Assembly: GCA_913056275.1 (NCBI GenBank)
Contig: CAJXLP010000001.1
Coordinates: 240,001-304,000 of the forward strand
From: an uncultured Mycoplasmatota bacterium
GTDB lineage: Bacteria > Bacillota_I > Bacilli_A > Izemoplasmatales > Izemoplasmataceae
Reading direction: 5' to 3'
Length of the DNA stretch: 64,000 nt
Part shown: positions 54,602-64,000 of the stretch, one piece after another
Numbering within the stretch: the first letter of the stretch is position 1
Layout of the letters: each line of letters begins with the position of its first letter
Notes under the pieces: generated by a model
What the model saw: the letters and a program-made list of their open reading frames with translations, nothing else
The model's database searches: none
Told to the model about the DNA's origin: nothing
Position numbers and translations under genes: made by a program

Positions 54602-55312
54602 ATGGCGAAAAAGCGACTGATAATCAAGCTTTCCGGTGAAGCGCTTAGTGGAGACGGTGGACTATCGATTGATCCGTCCCGCGTCAGTGACATTGCTGGT
54701 GAAATTAAAGCCGCATACGATTTGGACCAATTTGAAATTGGCATTATTGTAGGTGGGGGAAATATTTGGCGCGGCAAAACCGCTCAAGAAATGGGCATGG
54801 AACGTTCGAGTGCTGATTACATGGGCATGTTAGCGACCATTTTAAACGCGCTTGCATTACAAAATGCGCTGGAAGCCATGGGGGTTGAAACCCGCACGAT
54901 GACCAGTTTGAATATCCCGCAAGTAGCTGAGCCTTATATCCGCCGCAAAGCGATTTCGAATTTAGCCAAAGGAATGATTGTCATCTTTGGGGGAGGAACT
55001 GGAAATCCTTATTTCTCCACCGATACGACGAGCGCCTTACGGGCTGCGGAAATTGGAGCTACTACGATTTTAATGGCTAAAAACGGTATTGATGGTGTGT
55101 ATTCGTCCGACCCAAGAACGGATTCTCATGCGAAAAGGTTCGATCAACTTACGCATCACGAAGTGTTAGAAAACGGACTCAACGTCATGGACTCAACCGC
55201 TGCCGCCTTATGTAAGGATAATGGCATTGAGATTGTCGTCTTTGATATGAACATTCCAGGCAATATTAAAAAAGCGGCGATGGGTGAAGCCATCGGCACG
55301 CACATTAAATAA
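54602..55312 (+). CDS. pyrH: UMP kinase
   Basis: Hexameric bacterial UMP kinase of the amino-acid-kinase fold, making UDP. The 236-residue protein has [24 protein letters not shown] and [21 protein letters not shown]. It lies 21 bases after tsf and 14 before frr, the usual order. Confidence 0.96.
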   Translation: MAKKRLIIKLSGEALSGDGGLSIDPSRVSDIAGEIKAAYDLDQFEIGIIVGGGNIWRGKTAQEMGMERSSADYMGMLATILNALALQNALEAMGVETRTMTSLNIPQVAEPYIRRKAISNLAKGMIVIFGGGTGNPYFSTDTTSALRAAEIGATTILMAKNGIDGVYSSDPRTDSHAKRFDQLTHHEVLENGLNVMDSTAAALCKDNGIEIVVFDMNIPGNIKKAAMGEAIGTHIK

Positions 55313-55326
55313 GTCGAGGAACTTGT

Positions 55327-55881
55327 ATGGAAGAAACATTAATGCAATGTGAAATGAAAATGGAAGAAGCGATTGAACATTTAATGCATGCGCTCGCTAA
55401 AATCCGCACTGGACGTGCGAACCCCCACATGCTTGATGGCGTGTACGTCGATTACTACGGGGTTGCAACGTCGATCACACAAATCGCCAATGTCACAGTG
55501 CCAGAAGCCAATCAACTGGTGATCAAGCCGTATGACCGCAGTTTAACCAAAGAATTTGAACGGGCAATTTCCGACGCGCACCTCAACGTCAACCCGCAAA
55601 ACGAAGGGGAACAAATCCGTATCGTCTTAGCGGCGCTCACCGAAGATCGCCGAAAAGAGTTGGTGAAAGAAACGAAGAAAGTCTCAGAAGATGCGAAAGT
55701 CAACATTCGCAACATTCGCAGAGACACAAACGACACCATCAAGAAAGCGGAAAAGACTCACGACATATCCGAAGATGAGTCCGCAAGTTATCAAGAAGAT
55801 GTGCAAAAATTGACCGATCAATTCGTCGCCAAAGTCGATGAAAAAGTATCCCAAAAAGATGCTGAATTGATGAGCGTATAA
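55327..55881 (+). CDS. frr: Ribosome recycling factor
   Basis: RRF splits post-termination ribosomes with EF-G. The 184-residue protein has the three-helix-bundle motifs KIRTGRANPHMLDGVYVDYYG and the EDRRKELVKETKK segment. It ends at a terminator whose stem starts at the stop codon. Confidence 0.96.
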   Translation: MEETLMQCEMKMEEAIEHLMHALAKIRTGRANPHMLDGVYVDYYGVATSITQIANVTVPEANQLVIKPYDRSLTKEFERAISDAHLNVNPQNEGEQIRIVLAALTEDRRKELVKETKKVSEDAKVNIRNIRRDTNDTIKKAEKTHDISEDESASYQEDVQKLTDQFVAKVDEKVSQKDAELMSV

Positions 55882-55903
55882 ACCACCTTCGGGTGGTTTT
55901 TTT
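55881..55903 (+). terminator. Rho-independent terminator after frr
   Basis: AACCACC-TTCG-GGTGGTT followed by a run of T. Confidence 0.9.
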
Positions 55904-55929
55904 CGTCTTTCAATTCTTTTTTGATGGTG

Positions 55930-55935
55930 TATAAT
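55930..55935 (+). promoter_or_regulatory. -10 box of uppS-cdsA-rseP-proS
   Basis: TATAAT 25 bases before the chosen uppS ATG, after the frr terminator; the -35 is weak (CTTTCA at 55907-55912). Confidence 0.6.
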
Positions 55936-55960
55936 ATGGCTGTATATGAAAGAGGTTACT

Positions 55961-56671
55961 ATGCAAACAAATGCGCCCACACATATCGCCATGATTTTAG
56001 ATGGCAATGGCCGTTGGGCCAAAGCGCATAATAAACCGAGAACGCAAGGTCATGTGGAAGGGGCTAAAACCCTTAAAAAAATGATTAAAGCCCTAGAAAA
56101 GACATCCTGCAACGTCGTATCCCTGTATGTTTTTTCAACTGAAAATTGGCGGCGTCCGAAAGCGGAAGTCGATTTTCTCATGAGTTTACCGAAACGGTTT
56201 AAAAAAGACATCGAAGAACTTTCAGACGCATCGACCGGCATTCGGGTCGTTTTTTCGGGGCGTAAAGATCGTTTAAGCGAAGCCAACCAATCATTAATTG
56301 ACTCATACGAAACGAGCTCCCGAGCGAACACTGGATTGATCGTCAATGTCTGTTTAGATTACGGCTTTAAAGATGAGATGGTCCATGTGACTCAACAGAT
56401 TGCTAAAAATGTCAAAGACGGACTGGATCCCGCGGCCATCGATGAAGCGATGATCGAGTCCCATCTATACACGCACCCTTTACCTCCCGTTGATTTACTC
56501 ATCCGGACCAGTGGTGAGAAACGGTTGTCGAACTTTTTACTGTGGCAATCCGCCTATGCTGAACTGTATTTCACCGATGTATACTGGCCAGATTTTGACG
56601 AAACTGAACTGATGAAGGCACTCGACTTTTACGCGTCCAGAGAGCGTCGGTTTGGGAAGGTAGATGCATGA
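55961..56671 (+). CDS. uppS: Undecaprenyl diphosphate synthase
   Basis: Cis-prenyltransferase that makes the C55 lipid carrier for envelope polymers. From ATG 55961 (AGAGGT five bases upstream) it has 236 residues, with the catalytic Asp in AMILDGNGRWAKAHNKPRTQGH and the IPP-binding end RTSGEKRLSNFLLWQSAYAEL. ATG 55946 is possible but lacks a site. Its stop overlaps cdsA by four bases. Presence suggests that some carrier-lipid-dependent glycan pathway is kept. Confidence 0.94.
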   Translation: MQTNAPTHIAMILDGNGRWAKAHNKPRTQGHVEGAKTLKKMIKALEKTSCNVVSLYVFSTENWRRPKAEVDFLMSLPKRFKKDIEELSDASTGIRVVFSGRKDRLSEANQSLIDSYETSSRANTGLIVNVCLDYGFKDEMVHVTQQIAKNVKDGLDPAAIDEAMIESHLYTHPLPPVDLLIRTSGEKRLSNFLLWQSAYAELYFTDVYWPDFDETELMKALDFYASRERRFGKVDA

Positions 56672-57501
56672 AAAAACGTGCCTTGACTTCGCTTGTTTTA
56701 GCCGTTGTACTGATTCCGATTATTTGGCTTCCCACAGTTCTGTTTATCGCAGTTGTGGGAGTTTTTTTAACAGTCGCATCGTTTGAAATGGCGCGCATGA
56801 TTTCAAAGAAAGACGCTTTATCATGGCGATATTATCTGATTCATGCGGCCACATCCATGACTTTGTATGTGAGTTTCATTATGTTTTTACTCAACAATGT
56901 GAGTGGCTTATTTGTATTGATGATTTTATTTGGAACAAGTGCCACGTATTTTTCGGTGCTTGTCATCGACCATACACTCAAATATGACACGATGAGCCAA
57001 CTTTTTCTAAGCGGCTTATACATCGCGATTGGCTTTTCGGCAATTAGCTACTTACAAAACGTTGGGGTACTGACACTCATCTACTTATTTTTAGTCACCT
57101 TACTGACTGACATCTTCGCCTATTTAATTGGCATCCGCTTTGGTAAACACAAGCTAGCCCCGTTTATCTCGCCGAAGAAAACCTTTGAAGGACTCCTCGG
57201 AGGCATGGTTTTTTCCACCGTGTTTGCGGTGAGTTATGTCCGTTTGTTTGACGTGACGCTTTTCACGGAAGTATCACTCACCATGCTCAGTCTCGTTGGG
57301 TTGACCTTACTCATGTCGTTATCGGGCCAATTCGGTGACTTAATCGCCTCCAAGTTGAAGCGCGATTATGCACGTAAAGACTTCTCCAATATCTTCCCTG
57401 GACACGGCGGTGTGATGGACCGATTTGATTCATCATTGTTTGCGTCTTTTGTCCTCGTATTTTTAGTCCTTGTGTTACGATTATTTACACAAGGAATATA
57501 A
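56668..57501 (+). CDS. cdsA: Phosphatidate cytidylyltransferase
   Basis: Makes CDP-diacylglycerol from phosphatidic acid and CTP, the entry to phospholipid synthesis. The 277-residue membrane protein has about eight helices and the C-terminal signature region KRDYARKDFSNIFPGHGGVMDRFDS, with SPKKTFEGLLGG before it. It overlaps uppS by four bases. Confidence 0.93.
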   Translation: MKKRALTSLVLAVVLIPIIWLPTVLFIAVVGVFLTVASFEMARMISKKDALSWRYYLIHAATSMTLYVSFIMFLLNNVSGLFVLMILFGTSATYFSVLVIDHTLKYDTMSQLFLSGLYIAIGFSAISYLQNVGVLTLIYLFLVTLLTDIFAYLIGIRFGKHKLAPFISPKKTFEGLLGGMVFSTVFAVSYVRLFDVTLFTEVSLTMLSLVGLTLLMSLSGQFGDLIASKLKRDYARKDFSNIFPGHGGVMDRFDSSLFASFVLVFLVLVLRLFTQGI

Positions 57502-57510
57502 GGTGATTTG

Positions 57511-59013
57511 ATGATTATTGTTTCGATTATAGGATTTATATTTACCCTCGGCCTCGTCATATTGATTCATGAGTTTGGCCATTTTTACTTCGCCAAAAAG
57601 GCGGGGATTTTGTGCCATGAATTTTCCTTAGGCTTAGGGCCAGTGTTATGGTCCACGAAAAAGAATGAAACGCAGTTTTCCATTCGGGCCATCCCCATTG
57701 GTGGGTATGTATCGATGGCCGGCGAAGACGTCAATGAATCATACGTGAATGTTGGTGATACCGTGAGCGTAACCTTGGAAGACGGTGTCATTCAAGAAAT
57801 TATTATTGATCCCTTGCAGCAAGCGGATGCCTTCACGGTGGATTCACTTGATTTAAGAAACGCCGATCAACTGCACATTAACGGAACGCCTGTGGCGGAA
57901 GATGCCTTTTTAGTATTTGCCAAAAAGCGCCTGCAAATCGCTCCGAAAAACCGTTCGTTTGAATCAAAGACGTTATGGCAGCGGTTCATAACCATTTTTG
58001 CAGGGCCCATGATGAACTTCATCTTAGCCATCGGCATTTTCTTTGTGATTGCCTTAATCACTGGGTTTCCCGTCGATGAGTCCACCGAACTGGGGGGTGT
58101 GAACGAAGGCTTTCCAGCCGCTGAATTTCTCGCAGAAGGCGACGTGATTTTAGCCGTGAACGGGCAATCTGTAAAGACGTGGACGGACGTAACTGATGCG
58201 CTTAATGACACCCTAGGAACACGCAACATTCCCATCACCTTTGAACGAGACGGTGACCGCCAAGAGGTCGCGTTGAATCCGCGCTTGTTTTTTTACAGCA
58301 TTGGGTTTAACTCACACCCTGATGCGACTACTGATCTGAGAATTGGTCCGGTGGTGGATAATACGCTGGCTGAATCGGCTGGATTTTTAGAAGACGACAT
58401 CATTCAATCGATTAACGGGCAACCCGTGAATGCTTGGCAAGACGTCGTGGAACGCTTGCAAGCGAACAAAACCGGGCAAGTGATGAATTTTGAAGTGGTC
58501 CGCGGCGATGCAGTGCGTAATCTCACCGTGACGCCCTATGAAGAAGCCATACTCGCCACACAAGACGTTGCCATCGTTGAAAGCTACATCGGGGTGGCTC
58601 CGACCAACGCCTTTAATTTCTTTGGAGCCGTGCAGTCTGGATTTACCGGAACGCTTGCCGCGGGTGCTTTAATCTTTGATACGCTCGGCTTACTATTCAG
58701 TTCTTCGCAAGTTGGGGCCGGTGATTTAGCAGGCCCGGTCGGCATTTTTCAACTGACTGCTCAAAGCATTAGTGGGGGCTTGCTTGTCTTTTTAAACTGG
58801 ATTGGCTTACTGAGTGTGAACTTAGGGATCATTAACTTACTACCGATTCCCGCCCTAGACGGTGGCCGACTCGTCTTTTTAGGCTATGAAGGCATTACGA
58901 GACGGAAAGTCAACCCGCGGGTTGAAAATACGTTGCACCTCATTATGTTTTTCTTGTTGATGGGCTTTTTTGTCTTTGTCACGTTCAACGATATCCTGCG
59001 AATATTTAACTAG
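57511..59013 (+). CDS. rseP: Site-2 protease RseP/RasP with two PDZ domains
   Basis: Membrane zinc metalloprotease that cuts anti-sigma factors and signal-peptide remnants inside the membrane. From ATG 57511 (AAGGTGAT upstream) it has 500 residues. The zinc motif is HEFGHF near the N terminus and the second motif is LPIPALDGGRL near the C terminus. Two PDZ domains sit between (NEGFPAAEFLAEGDVILAVNG and NTLAESAGFLEDDIIQSING), as in E. coli RseP; B. subtilis RasP has one. An inserted region of about 50 residues near 70-125 is extra. Confidence 0.93.
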   Translation: MIIVSIIGFIFTLGLVILIHEFGHFYFAKKAGILCHEFSLGLGPVLWSTKKNETQFSIRAIPIGGYVSMAGEDVNESYVNVGDTVSVTLEDGVIQEIIIDPLQQADAFTVDSLDLRNADQLHINGTPVAEDAFLVFAKKRLQIAPKNRSFESKTLWQRFITIFAGPMMNFILAIGIFFVIALITGFPVDESTELGGVNEGFPAAEFLAEGDVILAVNGQSVKTWTDVTDALNDTLGTRNIPITFERDGDRQEVALNPRLFFYSIGFNSHPDATTDLRIGPVVDNTLAESAGFLEDDIIQSINGQPVNAWQDVVERLQANKTGQVMNFEVVRGDAVRNLTVTPYEEAILATQDVAIVESYIGVAPTNAFNFFGAVQSGFTGTLAAGALIFDTLGLLFSSSQVGAGDLAGPVGIFQLTAQSISGGLLVFLNWIGLLSVNLGIINLLPIPALDGGRLVFLGYEGITRRKVNPRVENTLHLIMFFLLMGFFVFVTFNDILRIFN

Positions 59014-59022
59014 GAGACCTTG

Positions 59023-60246
59023 ATGAAACAATCGCACCTATACGTTCCCACACTAAAAGAAGCACCGAAAGATGCAGAAGTCAAATCCCATAAACTGATG
59101 CTTAGAGCTGGGTTGATCAAACAAACCGCCGCCGGCATCTATACGTATTTACCACTCGGCTTAAAAGTTTTAAAAAACATTGAAGCCATTATCCGTGAAG
59201 AACTGGACGCACTGGGCTGTTCGGAACTGCTTATGCCAGCCTTGCAACCGAAAGACTTGTGGGATGAATCAGGCCGGTGGGATGATTATGGGCCTGAATT
59301 GATGCGCCTTAAAGACCGTAAAGACCGGGAATTTTGTCTGGGTCCCACCCACGAAGAAGTCATCACCGCCGTTGTGCGTGATGTTTTAACCAGTTATAAA
59401 AAGTTGCCACTAGCGCTCTATCAAATCCAAACCAAGTACCGAGACGAAATGCGGCCTCGCTTTGGATTGATGCGGGGTCGAGAATTTATCATGAAAGACC
59501 TCTACACGTTTTCGAAAGATGTCGATGATATGAATCATTGGTATGAAACGGTCAAAGAAGCGTATTCAAGAATCTTTGAACGCTGCGGGCTCTCAACCAA
59601 AATTGTCGCCTCAAACACCGGAGAAATCGGTGGCATTGAAGCGCATGAATTCATGGTAATGAGTGAAGTCGGCGAAGATACGATTCTCTATTCACCGTCT
59701 AGTACCTATGGCATTAACGCAGAAGCCACCACACTCCAAGCTGGGGACATGGCTCCCGATGCGAGTGGTCCTTTAAAATCAGGGAAAGGCATTGAGGTGG
59801 GCAACATCTTTAAAATCGGGACCAAATACTCCGACACCATGGGCGCCGCTTACCAAGATCAAGAGGGCCACATGCACCCGATTCAAATGGCTTCCTATGG
59901 CATCGGCATCAGTCGGACATTAATGGCAGTTGTTGAAGAACATGCGACCGAAGACGGACTGCGGTGGCCTGCGAGTCTGACACCGTTTGATTATCATGTA
60001 CTGCCACTCACCGATGACGCCACAGCGACGGACGCGTTTTATCAGCGGCTGGCGAAATCCTACAAGGTATTACTCGATGATCGTAGGGAGCGGGCCGGGG
60101 TCAAATTCAAAGATGCTGGCCTGATTGGAATTCCCCGCCGCGTCATCTTAGGGAAAACCTTTAAAGATGGATTTGTTGAATTGGAAGTAAACGGGGAAAA
60201 AGAGACGCTGACAGTTGCTGAATTTTGGCAATCGGTGAACGCTTAA
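59023..60246 (+). CDS. proS: Prolyl-tRNA synthetase lacking the editing insertion
   Basis: A bacterial-type ProRS of 407 residues. Motif 1 region (LKVLKNIEAIIREELDALG), TxE loop (GPTHEE), motif 2 (YRDEMRPRFGLMRGREF) and motif 3 (ASYGIGISRTLMA) and the anticodon-binding end are all present. The roughly 180-residue INS editing domain between motifs 2 and 3, normal in Firmicutes ProRS of about 570 residues, is replaced by a stretch of about 40 residues. Alphaproteobacterial ProRS forms also lack it and rely on free-standing editing proteins. ATG 59023 has TAGGAG upstream. It ends the uppS operon. Confidence 0.93.
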   Translation: MKQSHLYVPTLKEAPKDAEVKSHKLMLRAGLIKQTAAGIYTYLPLGLKVLKNIEAIIREELDALGCSELLMPALQPKDLWDESGRWDDYGPELMRLKDRKDREFCLGPTHEEVITAVVRDVLTSYKKLPLALYQIQTKYRDEMRPRFGLMRGREFIMKDLYTFSKDVDDMNHWYETVKEAYSRIFERCGLSTKIVASNTGEIGGIEAHEFMVMSEVGEDTILYSPSSTYGINAEATTLQAGDMAPDASGPLKSGKGIEVGNIFKIGTKYSDTMGAAYQDQEGHMHPIQMASYGIGISRTLMAVVEEHATEDGLRWPASLTPFDYHVLPLTDDATATDAFYQRLAKSYKVLLDDRRERAGVKFKDAGLIGIPRRVILGKTFKDGFVELEVNGEKETLTVAEFWQSVNA

Positions 60247-60257
60247 AAAACGCCTGC

Positions 60258-60284
60258 AAAAACCACCATTTGGTGGTTTTTTTA
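60258..60284 (+). terminator. Rho-independent terminator after proS
   Basis: AAAAACCACC-ATTT-GGTGGTTTTTTT. Confidence 0.93.
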
Positions 60285-60312
60285 TTTTTTTACAGTTCTT
60301 ACACGTTTATCC

Positions 60313-60341
60313 TTGACACGGTTTGTGAAGTTGTCTATAAT
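60313..60341 (+). promoter_or_regulatory. rRNA operon promoter P1
   Basis: TTGACA (60313-60318), 17-base spacer, TATAAT (60336-60341): full consensus. The 329-base gap between proS and 16S is filled by the proS terminator, P1, P2 and the leader. Confidence 0.92.
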
Positions 60342-60423
60342 CAATTTTGCGCGTTGAGAAATCTTTGCTTCAAAAGCGGGATAATCAAGGCGTTAAAATT
60401 CTTATTAAAAGGCGCAATTATCA

Positions 60424-60452
60424 TTGACATGCTCCTTAAAATAAGATAAGAT
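60424..60452 (+). promoter_or_regulatory. rRNA operon promoter P2
   Basis: TTGACA (60424-60429), 17-base spacer, TAAGAT (60447-60452), 111 bases after P1. Tandem P1-P2 promoters are usual for Firmicutes rRNA operons. Confidence 0.82.
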
Positions 60453-60489
60453 ATTTAAGCATTCACTCGAAAACTGAGTGGGTTCGTAT

Positions 60490-60513
60490 GGTCTTTGAAA
60501 ACTGAATAGAACA
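60490..60513 (+). other. 5' arm of the 16S rRNA processing stem
   Basis: GTCTTTGAAAACTGAATAGAAC before 16S pairs with GTTCTATTCAGTTTTGAGAGAC at 62130-62151 after it, forming the double-stranded RNase III processing stem. A related GTCTTTGAAAAG at 62201 begins the 23S stem. Confidence 0.8.
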
Positions 60514-60548
60514 GAATTACTTTGAGTTTAAACAGTATCAAACGCAGT

Positions 60549-60566
60549 CATCTATATATATAGATG
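60549..60566 (+). repeat. Perfect 18-bp palindrome in the 16S leader
   Basis: CATCTATATATATAGATG is fully self-complementary. In the pre-rRNA it could form a short hairpin just before mature 16S; function unknown. Confidence 0.7.
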
Positions 60567-60575
60567 CGAACCATT

Positions 60576-62102
<1,527 letters not shown>

Positions 62103-62223
62103 AGAGAAATCTAGCTCAAAGTAACGACGTTCTATTCAGTTTTGAGAGACTATGCAGTTTCTCAACAAGTGCTTTAACTTTTTTATGTTAAAGAAGGTCT
62201 TTGAAAAGTGGATAATGAAATGA
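62103..62223 (+). other. 16S-23S internal transcribed spacer without tRNA
   Basis: About 120 bases holding the 3' arm of the 16S processing stem, a hairpin CTAGA-GAAA-TCTAG at the 16S end and the 5' arm of the 23S stem. No tRNA gene is present. Confidence 0.85.

Positions 62224-64000
<1,777 letters not shown>

Noticed and set aside
62103..62223. tRNA-Ile or tRNA-Ala in the rRNA spacer
   Set aside because: The spacer is only about 120 bases and contains processing stems but no cloverleaf.

Overview
The window looks like chromosome from a low-complexity Firmicutes lineage close to the Mollicutes (Acholeplasmatales/Izemoplasmatales/Haloplasma-like Bacilli). The 16S rRNA 3' end (GGTATCCCTACGAGAACG and GGGGATGGATCACCTCC) is of Mollicutes type, and gene order is Bacillus-like: gdpP-rplI-dnaB, ychF..rpsF-ssb-rpsR, ftsY-ylxM-ffh, lepB-rbgA-rnhB, upp-atp, uppS-cdsA-rseP-proS. 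Tryptophan is encoded by TGG and TGA is used as a stop (rplI, lepB, rbgA), so the genetic code is standard, unlike Mycoplasma and Spiroplasma. By eye the GC content is in the mid 40s, higher than usual for acholeplasmas. No phage, transposon or CRISPR array is visible; this is core chromosome with a few accessory transport loci.

Layout: 1-7.4 kb holds the end of rpoC and the str operon (rpsL-rpsG-fusA, tuf). 7.4-13.2 kb holds tatD, a nitroreductase, ychF, cinA, an esterase and rpsF-ssb-rpsR. 13.2-14.8 kb on the minus strand is a two-gene unit of a PfkB kinase and a YhhQ-type queuosine-precursor transporter. 14.8-22.7 kb holds a fused gdpP-rplI gene, dnaB, prfA, prmC and topA. 22.7-25.6 kb holds a candidate small RNA followed by ftsY-ylxM-ffh. 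25.6-32.5 kb holds a Cof-type phosphatase (minus), an unknown membrane protein, a YtpP-like thioredoxin, a soluble SftA-type DNA translocase, lepB, rbgA, rnhB and upp. 32.5-39.4 kb is a complete F1Fo ATP synthase operon whose c subunit carries the sodium-binding residues. 39.4-48.2 kb holds a PerR-boxed dps, then a YesN/LytS two-component system with a sensor-type sugar-binding lipoprotein, then a CcpA-site-preceded sugar ABC transporter (ChvE/MmsA/MmsB type). 48.3-49.9 kb holds a lipid glycosyltransferase and dut (minus). 49.9-52.4 kb is a cobalamin-riboswitch operon encoding two transcobalamin-like surface proteins and an ECF transporter S component. 52.4-60.3 kb is rpsB (with an unusual C-terminal extension), tsf, pyrH, frr, uppS, cdsA, rseP and a short proS. 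60.3-64 kb is an rRNA operon with two promoters, 16S and the start of 23S.

The most notable items are the B12-riboswitch/transcobalamin-like/ECF operon, a promoter-to-terminator small RNA candidate between topA and ftsY, the in-frame GdpP-L9 fusion with an internal ribosome binding site, ribosomal protein S2 with a [14 protein letters not shown] linker and a Rho-N/SAP-like tail, a predicted Na+-coupled ATP synthase, a possible queuosine salvage pair, and ProRS lacking its editing insertion. All family assignments come from reading motifs and context; no database search was run.
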